Below are positions 22,573 to 35,663 of a stretch of DNA of 64,000 bases, piece after piece. Positions within the stretch are counted from its first letter, which is position 1. The number at the start of each line of letters is the position of its first letter. Under the pieces are notes generated by a model, which ran no database searches, was not told where the DNA came from, and saw nothing but the letters and a program-made list of their open reading frames with translations. A program made the position numbers and the translations under genes. Source of the stretch: Polytrichum commune (Eukaryota; Streptophyta; Polytrichopsida; Polytrichales; Polytrichaceae); contig OX485804.1 of the NCBI GenBank assembly GCA_950295325.1, positions 59,074,429 to 59,138,428 on the forward strand, written 5' to 3'.

Positions 22573-24045
22573 CTACCAACCATCCCAATCAAAGAATGCC
22601 TCAATCCCAAGTCTTGGACAGAGCCAACAAACACAAAGTTCAAGTTCAAGTTCAATGCGTTCCTCACTTGATTTGGCAAAGCTCATGTAAGTGAAATGTG
22701 CACCTTCAAAAATTTCGTCGTGTTGATCATGATCACTCTCAAATTCCTCGAGCTCTGCATCGAAAACATGTCGTCCATCAATGTGGCCGCCAATACTACG
22801 CATTTGCCGCATCGTTTCCCTGTTTTCACGGGCTTCGGCCTCCGCAACCTCTCTTTCTCTAGCAGCCTCCATCCTCTTTCTTGCCTCACCGTCTTCACGT
22901 TCTCGCCTTTCTCGTTCTGCCTTCTCCGCAAGTCGCTTGCGGAGTTTCTCCAATTCCTCCTCTTGACGTAGGCGGAAATATTCCTGGGCGGTCGGTGTTG
23001 CCGAGGAGTCGATGGTTTGCATAAGGAGGATCATGTTTTGATCCTCGAGAATACTCACCTTACGAATTTGGGCATCGGCGATTGCCTCTGTGGCCATGGC
23101 TTGACGGTTCGCTGCATTTTCAAAAATCTTGTTTGATCGTTGTGACTCCTTCGCCACCTTCGTCCCCATGGGTCGGTTCCTCAATGACGCGTTGGACTTG
23201 AGTGGAGAGTCCACAACACCCACGGATTCCGTGGTGCCTGCTTGGAATTCGTACTCTGAAGACAAAGATTTCCTTTTGCTAGGAGTTATCTGCCTCGTGG
23301 TCGTCACACCATCAGCCCACTGCGGATAATCTTTAACAATTGACCAGCAATGTTCGTATGTGAACTCAGCATTTTTTGTGCTCTTTGTGCGGTACAAGTC
23401 TTTGGCCATGCGAATGATATCAACCTCACCTACTCCCGATTTATTCAATCGTTTAATTTGTTGATAGCATCCCATGAACTTGAGGGCATCATACTTAATG
23501 ATGCCCCACTTTGACTCTAAAGACCGCGCACCCCGATGAACTACCGGATTAAAGCTGTCATAATGTTCGTAAATCCTCTCCCAGAATGCACTGCTTTTCT
23601 GCTGATTGCCTACAATTGGATCCTATGAAATTGCTAAAACGCTTCTAGCAAGCTGCCGTTCCTCATCCGGTACAAAATTCTTCCCTTTCCCGGGTTTTGC
23701 AACAGCTGCTCCACGACCCTGGCCTTGACACCCGGTTCTACCACCTCTATGGCCAAAACTCTGATCCCCCCTAATTCCACCAGCACCTTGAAAATCATTA
23801 CCAAAATATTCTTCGGAGCTCACCAATGGTGCTTGCCCAAACTCGTCGCAATTTGCGAAATTGGCTTGTGCCTGAGGCAATTGAGCGCGCCTCGAACCCC
23901 CAGCCTCCTGTTGCAAAATTCTTCGTGCCACACCACGTCTATTTGTTGAAGGTCTTGATGCCACACCACCACCGAAGCCCACAACAAAATCCTCCTCACA
24001 GAATAAGTCGCCTTCAAGGTCTATCATCTGAAGTTCAAAATGCAA
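22573..24045 (-). pseudogene. Harbinger Myb/trihelix-like partner protein, one in-frame stop
   Basis: One continuous minus-strand frame, interrupted by a single TAG at 23623-23625. Upstream part: MHFELQMIDLEGDLF, a Gly/Arg/Gln-rich stretch, then GKNFVPDEERQLARSVLAIS. Downstream: DPIVGNQQKSSAFWERIYEH and RSLESKWGIIKYDALKFMG, the Myb/SANT-like trihelix fold, then a NAM-associated C-terminal part with a long charged coiled coil (LRQEEELEKLRKRLAEKAER). In PIF/Harbinger this protein binds the termini and carries the transposase into the nucleus. The stop falls where relatives continue from LAIS into DPIVG, between the acidic N-terminal part and the DNA-binding fold, so it is a real lesion unless read through. 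The frame ends at 22573. Confidence 0.8.
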
Positions 24046-26687
24046 TACCCTGAGTTAGTGGAAGAATTAGAGTCAAGGACTCATCCTGATTGTTCTTACT
24101 CAAGTTATGTACTTTTCTCATGGAGTAGCTACTGCAATTGGGTGTGAACTTAAAGATGCTCCCATCCAATGCACTGCCAGGTGCAATTTCAATTTAATCC
24201 TAGTCAGGTGAGATTTACTGAGCTGAAAGGGTATGTACAGATGTAGGATATATGAAAACCTTATTTGATCAAACCTCCACACTGCCCATCTATGATAAGT
24301 TAGGTGTTGGGAAATCCATGTACTCCTGAGCTAAAGTACTTCCTGAAAAGGGACTACATGGAGGCTGGCAGCAGTCAAAGCAAAGTTTAGTATACTTATG
24401 GATCGATTTCAGAAACCACTTTTCCCCTGACAACTGAAAGTTGTAATGTGTTGCCTGTCAGATACTGCAAAGTACTTACAACTCACTGTCAATTATAGGA
24501 ATGACGACAAGTGGCTCGCTCTCTCTTCAGGCTGATGTTGCAAGATCTGTGAGAAGAGGTTTGACAGAGTTGGAACTGAGATATCATACTTAGCAGCCAA
24601 ATTTTTCTCGCACCAAAAAAGTGTCGGTATTAATTGGTTAGTTCTTCATGTACTTCATCTTCTACTGATTAGACTTCCACAGCAAAACTTGGACTAGCAA
24701 ATCTAAGATGGAGAATCAACGAAAATCAGAGCTGTTGTTATTTTGTTATGCTTATCAGAAGTAAATGCTTGTTGATTTCTTAATCAAATACATAAGTTCT
24801 TCTAATTGGTTTCAATACTAAGTGTGGAGTAGTTAACAATATTTGAGAACATAGTCCAATCTCTTTTTGAGCATAAGTGTTTATGGTGTTTTGTTCTTTC
24901 ATCCTCACCTAACCACACACCAACCAGATAAATACATCCGCTTATGAAAAGTAACTGAAGAAAACCCACAGACCTTCCACTAATCTTGCCCCATGACAAT
25001 CTGCACTACACATTCATACACATACGGGGAAATGTACAGTGGTTATCACACAAAAACAAAGTGCTTACAAGTGCACTGTTCTAGCTTCTATGTCAATAAC
25101 ATGTAGTGATTTCATACAAACTCGGTTGTTTACTTCTCAGAGCATGTTGAAGGTTTTCTTTTGCATGCACTAAGACCAGCATACACAGTAAAACTAGGTC
25201 CAAAGTGCAATTTGTACCTCGTGGACACTAATTATATTGCACTGCTGCAAGTTACTTAGTTATCCCAATTTGCAATCAAATATAAGGGCTCTGTTACTTC
25301 AAGTTCAATACATTATAAACCGTGCCTTCCAATGCTGCTCTACAAACCTTATCAAATTGGATCTCATTGCTTAGCAGAAATGTAACTCATGTTTACATAA
25401 GCCTGCATAGAGTAACGTAATCCTTGAAATTCTACCATCAACCAACTAGTCTTTATAATACTTGCTGTACAGAAGCGACCGTCAGTGTATGGACGAGTCA
25501 AAGTTCCAAACTAGAAGCTTCTCTGAGAAAACTAAAACTTAAATTAAGGTTGGGAGTAGCTTGTGACAGTTACTGATGACACTCAGTAACACACACAACT
25601 AATAATGATCAGAAGATATGGACAAAAGCATTACTCAACGAACACTACCACAAAGAATGAATGATAGGCTCCACACTTTAGCTGATTACACCTTTCTTTC
25701 GTCCAGGATTAGTGTTCCACGCCAATAGGCTTTCCACTGTACAGAATTCTACACTTTCTTTCCTCAAGGCTCTTCAAGGCCAATTGACAAGGAAGCACAG
25801 TAGCGTGGAAACAGAGCTGCGGTTGGAGGACAGTAAATTAAAAAGTGCACATGAGCTCAATATTGTGAAACATACAATTCGCTCAAGGAATTGATCGAGT
25901 GACGGGAGAATGGAGGTTCTGCACACACCAAATCACCAAATCAATAGCGCGAGAATGAAAAAATAGTAATTGAACCGGACAATAAGCATTGCAGCAGACG
26001 ACCTGAAAAAGACATACAAGTTTTGAAGTGCGCCTCGATCAATTTAGCACCAGAAGAGTAGCAACGCATTCCACTTAATCACGATTTGACTTAACCAATC
26101 TCTTTCCGGAACGCCACCAGGATAGTATATCACACTTGCATTAATGCAAGCGTGGTATAGGTTCAGCAGCCATACTTGCATTAAATCACTATCCAGAAGC
26201 CACCAGGATAATCATGCAATAGTCTTAATTTAGCATGATCACACAACAACCTGTTCGCTCAACAAGAAGAGAAGCAGAAGAAACACCACAGTGATAAGGG
26301 CGATGAGGCGACAGAGACCTGATCAGTGATTAGAGCCAGCGACTCGAAAAAATCAAGCAAAGCGAACCGCCAATGCACCTTATGTCACTCTGCCACAATT
26401 GTATTTTATCAAGAACTACCCCTCCCGTTCATCAGACTCTTTCGTCAATCGAGTGAGCGGGACCACCAATTGGCCAACCCTAAATTCACTCACACTGCGG
26501 ACCCCTGAGGGTGAATCATTGGCGCTCAGAAATTCACTTGCCAGCTCTTCTACCGGTTTGCGACAAGAAAGTTCTCCAAAACCTCTTCCCAAAACTCTCA
26601 CGAGAAGAAGAAGAAGAAGCAGGTGAGAACGTCCCACATTTCAAAACCAGAAAAGTAAGTTAAGCAGAAATTTCTCCGTAATACGAG
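24046..26687. other. Non-coding interior of the Harbinger element
   Basis: No gene is recognised. At about 26134-26149 the 16-bp palindrome CTTGCATTAATGCAAG lies between two GCCACCAGGATA direct repeats (26113 and 26200). A GAA run lies near 26600-26620. Confidence 0.5.
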
Positions 26688-27008
26688 CTCCTGCCGCGAT
26701 GGTGATCTGATCACCAGAAAATTAGTGTCATCAGAATTAGTGTTAGCGAATGGGTTTCCACAAGAGTCTGCCGAAAAACATTCGGCAGCGCTTCCGCGCA
26801 CTTTTTAACCTTGCCGCATGGTTTACCAAATAAGCAAGGGGGCACAGCAATCTAAAAATTATTTTCTCTGATCTATCACTTTCGAACTCGCAGAAATGTT
26901 CCTCGGGAAGACGATGAGATGGACGGACTTCTCACAAGTGCGTGCCCTATCTCCTTACCCCTAATGGGCATCTGACCTCGACCAAAATTAGTGCTATAGC
27001 GGCGATTC
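26688..27008 (-). repeat. Harbinger internal inverted repeat, right arm
   Basis: Reverse complement of 19507-19827 with only a few differences, ending GGCGATTC. Outside both arms the flanks are unrelated and show no target duplication, so the arms are not clearly the ends of a second nested element. Confidence 0.85.
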
Positions 27009-27455
27009 ATGTATCTCTTCTGTCTACTTACTCTCGCAAAAACAACCAGGCGGAGTGTAAAACGATGTAGAGTTCCAGTACCTGATCCCGCACTGCACCT
27101 CCGACATCGCAACCACCTGCGGATGATCGTTGAGTTGCCGTCCCGCGGCCTCGTCCACGCACTCCCCGGCTGCGCCCGACGCTTGCAGAATCTCCTCCGC
27201 GACTGCGCCCACGTCCCGCCATGTCCGCCTTACAGAACCGCTCTTGATTCCCAAAAGTGGCACGATTCACTGAATCGCAAGAGGATGAGGCCCGGAATGT
27301 GGGCGCAGCAAGAGCAACGCTCACCCGCGAGGATAGTGAGTGGAGCCCGAAGTTTGAAGAGCCCTGGCAAGTTTGAAGAGCCCGGGCAAGAGGGGTGGGG
27401 TAAGTTTTTCTTCAAGGCCACGCTAAAGGGCTTGCCGAGTCCCTTTAGCGCGTAT

Positions 27456-27469
27456 GGGTGGAGATGCTC
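27456..27469 (-). repeat. Harbinger right terminal inverted repeat
   Basis: GGGTGGAGATGCTC, exact complement of the left terminus, followed by TAA at 27470-27472. Confidence 0.85.
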
Positions 27470-27472
27470 TAA

Positions 27473-28442
27473 GCCATACTAAACACATGATTTAGTGTGG
27501 TCTTGACCAATGTTGGTTGGTTATCAAGTGTATGTACTAAATGTGTCAGGTTGGTTAAAATTTACAAAAGTGATAGAGGAATTCAAATTTTAGGTTATGG
27601 AGTTTGTCAAACAAACATTTATCTCATAATCGAGGTTATGAATATACTGTAAGATGAATAATTGGTGGCTCCGATCTCACTCATTAACTCGTGATTAATC
27701 TTAAATCATTTATGTTTTGTCGTTATATTCAATTTGAGTCATTGAAATTCAAAAAAATCATACTACAAGGAAGAAGAAGATGTATCATATGAAACATTTA
27801 TTTACTCTTAATTAGTAAAATATAATCTTAAAGTTGTAAGGTTTCATTTTATCCTCCAAAAATGGTCAAAGTTGATTGTCATGTTTTGATGCATTATAAA
27901 CCTACACTTGTGCTCATTTCACCATAAGCTATGGAACCTTGATTTATGAAGAGTTTATTCGATTTGAAGTTGCAATTACTTTCATGGAATTTAGCAAGTT
28001 ATTTCAAGTCACCAACTGAAAGAATGTGAGCTTTCCCATGGGGTGCACCTTTCATTTAAAATCAGAAACCACGTAAGTACACAACATGCACAAAGAAACC
28101 CCTATATACAAGTTTTTTTTTGTAAGTCAAGCAATACACATACAATTTCAATGATAAAGTATAAGTGACAATATGTATACATAAAAAATACATCTATATA
28201 TCGTCATTAACACAAGTATACACGTATACTTTGATTAACAATAAACTCTTGTCATATGTATAATTTAAAACCCTAGCATTCATTAATAAAGTTGTTGAAG
28301 AAATTTTCATCGCCTGGATGTAACTCATAAGCATCCAAGTCTACAATACAAGTCATACAAGTGAATACGATTATTGTTTCTATATCTAACATCAAATAAG
28401 TTGTAAGATCATAGTTGACTTATTGTTGGTTCATTTTTTATA
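27473..28442. other. Intergenic, nothing recognised
   Basis: Very AT-rich sequence with short T runs and no supported exon. Confidence 0.4.
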
Positions 28443-29087
28443 TCAACATAAACTAGTCTCCATGCTTGATGGATAGTCCATCGAGTCAATTGAATCCCTA
28501 TACTTCACCCAACGATTACCAATTTTTTTGCGCATCCTATAAACCCTCCCAACAAACCAAACCTTAATTGGAGCTAAACTTTTGTTGGTATACCTTTTTT
28601 TCTTTTTCTTTTTTTCCTTTTTTTTGACAATTCTAGCTTCATATGTGTTAAAAACAAATACTTCACAATCACAACCAAGATTTAACATAGTGTCATGATT
28701 TGCAGTGGTCAAGAGGTTAGGCTTCATATAGAATATGCCAACCTTAATAAGAGTCAATTGGTCTTTAGATAAAGTTGGATTGCCATTCAGTTGACTAACA
28801 CGTGTACCTTTGAGAATTCTAGACTCCCTTACCTTTGCAAAAGCCATAATGGATTTTACATTAGATTGAGAGTGCATTTCATAATTTCCAAAACTTAGAC
28901 CATCCAAGGCATGAAGAAGCTCACTTTGCAACTCCACATCTTCACGTAAATCATTTTCATCAAAATGCGACTACATTGATTCCGTCTCTATGACAACATC
29001 CTTGCACATATTTGAAATTTCTTCTCCAACACTACAATTTTCATCAATCAATGCGTGATCATATTCACACTCCTCATCCTCCTCCAT
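28443..29087 (-). pseudogene. Unrecognised gene remnant with a Lys-rich segment and one stop
   Basis: A minus-strand frame starts MEEDEECEYDHALIDENC at 29087, meets one TAG at about 28971-28973, and continues as SHFDENDLREDVELQSELL to 28443. Later parts are HDTMLNLGCDCEVFVFNTY, a run of lysines (KKKEKKKKKK), and PIKVWFVGRVYRMRKKIGNRW. I do not recognise the family; the composition and lysine tract recall accessory proteins of plant DNA transposons, but this is a guess. Neighbours give no help. Confidence 0.35.
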
Positions 29088-29623
29088 ACTTCCAAATAAT
29101 CAAGTCTCCATAAGTGCCCCTACCATACAAATGCAAATGTCGTATGTTTTCCAGAGGTCCTCCATACATGTACATAACTATGAGTTATGATTTGTGTAGC
29201 ATATGTATATGTATATGTAGTACATAAAATACTCATATGTATCATGAAGAGTTGCACCCCTTGGACATATCTATTAAAAATATATACATGACAATACTTA
29301 TTTGCTCTACATGATGGACATCAATAACGATCGGTTACTTAATCCATTAAGGCTGACAAATGCCTATAGTTAATAACCATGTGATAACTAGATAAATAAC
29401 CAACCACAACATGTATAACTAGGCAACACTTCTCCATAATATTTATCATGAACCCACATCACTTCTCTTGCAATCACTAGGTGGCAATTAGGAAGGGTGT
29501 TGCATTACACTTACATGTTATATGAGAAGTTACACAATGTGGGAACCATCTGAGAGGAATGGATGAACGTCGTCGACATCAGAATTCTGTCGAGGTGTTC
29601 CGTGCATCCGTTAGGTCAAGAGC

Positions 29624-29632
29624 AAACCCTAA
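29624..29632 (+). promoter_or_regulatory. Telo-box upstream of RPL26
   Basis: AAACCCTAA, 104 bp before the RPL26 ATG. Plant ribosomal-protein and translation genes commonly carry this motif close to the transcription start. The start itself is not visible. Confidence 0.5.
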
Positions 29633-29735
29633 GGGCGAGGGAGGCGAAAGGAGAAGCTCTTTTGTGCGCCACACCGGCCCTCTAGTTCTCTCTTTCCCCC
29701 AGGCTTGCGCTTCGTCGGACCTAAGGGACGCAGCC

Positions 29736-31155
<1,420 letters not shown>

Positions 31156-31793
31156 ATTTTATGTAACGTTCCGAAGAGAGTATTCAGTGAAAATGGTTGC
31201 ATTATCCTTTCAGACCAGGACGGTCGCGTTGGAGCTTCAATTGATGTACATGAATGAAGTTGTTACATCTCTGCGAGTTCCTCAGACAATGTCACAAATT
31301 TTCACATCAACCCTTGTTTGGGTTTCATCCTGGAAGGAGTGTATTGCCTAGGGTTTGGAGTCGCCTGTTTTTAACGTCAATATGGAGTTCTATTTATTTC
31401 TGGAGGCTATGAAAAGAAATTCTGAAAATCTGCACATTGAAGCGGAAGTTGTCTTGATAGTGCCCGTGAAATCGGAATGTAATTCTTGTAGGGTTCACTT
31501 CGTTTGACCTATGGATTTTAATTTATTCTGTGAGCTGCCTTATGTTCATGAGAGTGTTGCTTGTTGGTTGGCCTGTTTGTGATAATCCACGGGTTTTTCT
31601 CTAGTGTAAAGGAAGTGGTGTTTACTTCTCTAATAGGCTTATTTTGAGCGGCTTCGTGAGCTAAAGTATGCCGCTGAGTGTAAAATTGAATTTGGTAATA
31701 TCAAATTTGGGCGATTGGCGATTGTAGTAATTGTTTGGTACACTATTCCTATCTTTATTAGGATGATGCATAAGATACAGTGGAGTATGTGGA
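31156..31793 (+). other. RPL26 3' UTR and spacer to the snoRNA-like cluster
   Basis: The first 300-400 bp probably hold the RPL26 3' UTR; no clear poly(A) signal was fixed. No other gene is recognised. Confidence 0.4.
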
Positions 31794-31877
31794 TGCCAAG
31801 TGATGTGACCTAATGGTCGACCATGATGCGGACAGAGAAGGCTTAGCCATATCTGACAATTTGGTTTGCTGATGGCA
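31794..31877 (+). ncRNA. C/D-box snoRNA-like unit, copy 1
   Basis: 84 nt. Perfect terminal stem TGCCA/TGGCA, C-box-like GTGATGT right after the 5' stem, and D-box CTGA right before the 3' stem. The invariant core CATGATGCGGACAGA and a GACC..GGTC hairpin are shared with the other four units. Target RNA not identified. Confidence 0.65.
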
Positions 31878-31941
31878 ACAGGTGAGTTCTGAATAGTTAT
31901 TGACATTTTAGCTTCCGAGTGTTGTGTGAGTCGTTTACCTT

Positions 31942-32026
31942 GGCCAAGGGATGTGACCCATAAGGTCAACCATGATGCGGACAGAGGTGGCTATGCCATA
32001 TCTGATAAAACGGTTTGCTGATGGCT
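31942..32026 (+). ncRNA. C/D-box snoRNA-like unit, copy 2
   Basis: Most diverged unit. C-box-like GGGATGT, D-box CTGA before ATGGCT; the outer stem GGCCA/TGGCT keeps pairing with one G-T pair. Its hairpin loop is one base longer (GACC CATAA GGTC). Confidence 0.55.
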
Positions 32027-32244
32027 ATGTGGTCTATAATATTGGGTGACTGTACCCCTTGTCTGGGGTGGAGTTAATGCAACGTTTGGATCCTGTTAAT
32101 TTAATCTGAAGTTCTATAATGAAATGTAGAAGTACGTAACTAAGATGCTGTCAATTGAAATTTGTAAGTTTGTGTTGATGCTGTGTACTGTACTCGTTGT
32201 TGTGGTGAAGCTTTGTACATTCACGGAGCCTCGTGAATTTCTTA

Positions 32245-32328
32245 TGCCAAGTGATGTGACCTAATGGTCAACCATGATGCGGACAGAGGGCTGTGCCAAT
32301 ATCTGATAGAACCGGTTTGCTGATGGCA
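32245..32328 (+). ncRNA. C/D-box snoRNA-like unit, copy 3
   Basis: 84 nt with perfect TGCCA/TGGCA stem, GTGATGT and CTGA boxes, hairpin GACC TAAT GGTC and the common CATGATGCGGACAGA core. Confidence 0.65.
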
Positions 32329-32416
32329 CTTTCCTTTCTTTATATCCCTTGAGTTTTGCGAAGCTTTGTATATTCATCTATTTTTGAGTACTGTAATGGA
32401 GATGCCCTCTTTGCTA

Positions 32417-32500
32417 TGCCAATTGATGTGACCTTACGGTCAACCATGATGCGGACAGAAGGCTTTGCCGATATCTGATAAAACCGGTTTGCTGATGGCA
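32417..32500 (+). ncRNA. C/D-box snoRNA-like unit, copy 4
   Basis: 84 nt with perfect TGCCA/TGGCA stem, C-box-like TTGATGT, D-box CTGA, hairpin GACC TTAC GGTC and the common core. Confidence 0.65.
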
Positions 32501-32600
32501 TTTTGTTGTTATGATATCCTTTCAAATTGGTTGTTGCTCCAAAACCTTGGTTTTTCGTGGAACTGTCACTACTTAAATGTGGGTGAGCTCTGAATTTTCT

Positions 32601-32684
32601 TGCCAAGTGATATGACCTACTGGTCTACCATGATGCGGACAGAAGGCTTTGCCAATATCTGAAAAAATTGGTTTGCTGATGGCA
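32601..32684 (+). ncRNA. C/D-box snoRNA-like unit, copy 5
   Basis: 84 nt with perfect TGCCA/TGGCA stem, C-box-like GTGATAT, D-box CTGA, hairpin GACC TACT GGTC and the common core. Confidence 0.6.
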
Positions 32685-35200
32685 TTTTCCTGTTCTACTA
32701 TCCCTTTAAATTGGTTTGGTTTGGTTTCCTGCTCGTAAGGTTTGTGGGTTGCAGCATGAGAGAAGGTTCTTTGTTAGCCGTCCAGAACAAGTATTGACAT
32801 TGAGAATGTGGACCTGACGACCTCAGTATCTGCTCTAAGGAACTCCTGGTAGTCAATTGTGTAGTGACAATGTGTTTGCGCACTGGTGACACAATTTAAA
32901 CGATATTTACAACAATGGTGCATTTGGAAACGAATGCATTACTACAGCCATTTGGCTACCTTTTCAATTTTTACACTGGGTTGTATGTGAAACAATATGC
33001 ATACTTCTTTCACAAGGGAAGAAATGGAAGTACGTATGTACATAAATAGTTCACATGATGCACATTCTTCCACTTCTATGTCAGTCATCGTAGTACATTG
33101 AAGCAGGAGGCTTGTCCTTACTGGGAAATATTGAATGTGGATACAGTTACAAAGTTCCCATGATCGTTCTTGCTCTTACTCTTACGTCCCATGTACGTGA
33201 GTTACTTACAGATATCCCCTCGTAAGTGGTCGCCTTTAACTTTGTTGCATGTGTCAATGCCCGTAAGGACGCAAAAATGACGTGCGCAATACATGAACAA
33301 TATTCTGGGATTAACACTGACCTCTATTTGGAGCGCCAGTGGGATCATTTCAAGAGAAAAAGGAATCCTTCAAGGGAGAAGCACAATAAGAGGTGTATCG
33401 AAATCAACGCCGCTGAAATTTGGCACAATAATTGCATGCTGAATTTGAGAATGTTAATCACGCGAACATCATGCCATCCTAACGGTTTTGGTTGGCAACC
33501 CAGTTTTCACTCCAAATAAGCCCCTGGGTGTGTACCCATTCCAATATGAAAAGAGAAATTGTCTTTCAATTCAAGAATGAACTAACTTTTCCCGTTATTA
33601 ATACACTACTTGTTAGTAACCTCAATTTTTTTTTGGAAGTTACTAATTTCTTCTGAAAGTATATGTCTATTTTTAACGCAATCTTGTAAGTATGAGCTAT
33701 AGTGTTATTGCATATACTTATCATAATTGAAACTTTGTGATTATACATTGTTTATAAAGAAACCATGAAAGGTATTGCTACCGTATTAATGTGAAATCAA
33801 TACCAACAACTTTTCTTCTAGGTACAATTAAACCTGAGCTCTAGAAAACTTGCTTTCTTGCTGATCTACTGAAACCATACTCCACCTAGGTAATCAAGGG
33901 TTAATCTCTTTTAACTTTTGCATCTCTATTTTGATCTTGAAGCTTGAAACGACAAACTTGGATTTGCAATTACTGATTGATGAGATGATTCCCAAGCTGA
34001 TCCAGAAATATATGTGGAGTTGGAAAAGCCCACAGTATAAGGGCCACATACATTACGACTTGAGGTCCTATATTCAAGAGCAGAGAACTTTAATAGAAAA
34101 ACAATTTTACACATGCATTCGACTCTTCTTCCCTTGCGTTCTAAATCCTGGATCTAATCTTCAAAAATGTGAATAAAAATGTATTGATTAGTGCGTTGGT
34201 GAGATGATTGGTTTTGTTATCTGCAACTGGGACTTTGCTCCATCACCTGACAATAATTCTTGGATTGAATAGATTGGGAGAGACTTTGTGATGAATTGAA
34301 AAGAAAAATGATCCTTCTCTTTCACATCTAATAATATTTACGTTGCTACACTCTGATTTAAAAAAAATTCAACAACCACCTTCATTATTTGTGATTTTTA
34401 ATAACATGTCACAATTCCTGATTCTATCAAGGGCCAAATTGTGTGCAGAGTTGGAAATATACACAATATGGCCATGTTCCTTGAGTCAAAAGGAGCAAGT
34501 TCTACGCCGGCTTTGTGAAGGCTGCAATGTCTTGGTGTACTACATTGTGACCATACCAAACTTCTTTAGGAATGAACTATTGCATTAGTTATGATCTTTG
34601 ACTGGGATAGAAGATATTGTACATGTGCATAAGATCAGGAGCAAATTATTGACAATCCTGCCCACAATTGCCACATGTCAACATGTGAATGGCTGGAACA
34701 TCTTAGAAGTGGACATGGACAATGAACTTCGACAAAGACGCGTGCATGCAAACCGGACGAACATACACTTGATAAAAGTATCTCCTTTAAAACTGCATTG
34801 CATTTTACATAAAATAATGTAAAATACTCCAACTTATGAAACTGCAAGATGCGGAGTGCTTCCATAATGGCTTAAACTTAGGTGACTGCATTGTGATTCC
34901 AATAACCTTGGATCCTCCTCTTTTGTATAATTATAAGTAAGGGCGGCTACATAGCTTCCTGTCTTGCGAAGCTCTGCCGGACGCCACCGGATGCGAACGC
35001 AAACGCAAACGCAGACGCGCAGTCACGGTGGCGAACCAAGCATCGGGAGCGTAGGCTGCCTTGTGGACTCATCCGGTCGCCACCGGCCGCAAACGCCGAG
35101 TAACGGCGGCGAGGCAAGCATCAAAAGCAAAGGCTGGGTGGGGGACTTGCTCGCCGGCGTCCTTCCACCAGCCTTCCTTGTGTCCGATGCAACTGTGGAG
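32685..35200. other. Intergenic, no supported gene
   Basis: AT-rich to about 34930, then a GC-richer block with CGCAAACGC and CACCGG words (34970-35180), which may be the promoter and distal leader of the TAXIMIN gene. No exon is supported. Confidence 0.4.
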
Positions 35201-35663
35201 ATCGATCGCCATCTTTCGCGAACACGGCTTTGACGACTTTTTCTAAGGAAAATAATTAATATCGGGACTGGAGGGTGGAAAGCTCCGGGCAGTCAGTCAT
35301 CTCGTGGTTTTGGCGGTTTGTTCGTTGCTTGCTCGCTTGCTTGCGTGGGTCCTACAAATACGTCTTGTATACTTTTTGCTTCCCGCGAGATTGGTACTCT
35401 TTCGCACCATCCACCCACCTTCGCAAGTTTGTCTACTTGAAGACTTCCGTCAGCATTGACCGCTCTGGCAACCGCAACTTGCATTACCTGGGAATCGGTA
35501 GTTTTGGGGGAACGCAGTGCTTGTGGTTGGTTTTTGTGACTGAAAGGAATTGCTGGTTGGAGCTCGACTTTCATTCTATGCAGCGTGGTTGTAGATTAAA
35601 GACAAGAGGTTGAAGAATTTGAAGAGTTTGGAGATTTTGGAGGTTTTGGAGAGGTGAGGCAAA

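Larger units (their letters stand above)
18800..27469 (+). mobile_element. PIF/Harbinger DNA transposon, 8,670 bp, bounded by TAA target duplications
   Basis: The ends are a perfect 14-bp inverted repeat, GAGCATCTCCACCC (18800-18813 and 27456-27469). TAA lies directly outside both (18797-18799, 27470-27472), the TWA target duplication of PIF/Harbinger. Inside are an intact transposase gene (plus, 20580-21878) and the Myb/trihelix-like partner gene (minus, 22573-24045), the two-gene content known for the superfamily; here they are convergent. A pair of 321-bp near-identical inverted repeats (19507-19827, 26688-27008) sits inside the termini, which is unusual. The partner frame has one stop, so the copy is probably not self-sufficient. 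Ends and target sites look recent. Confidence 0.85.

Noticed and set aside
31794-32684. CRISPR-like array
   Set aside because: Five similar 84-nt units with unequal spacers of about 64-218 bp, in plant DNA, with internal RNA-like structure; not a CRISPR.
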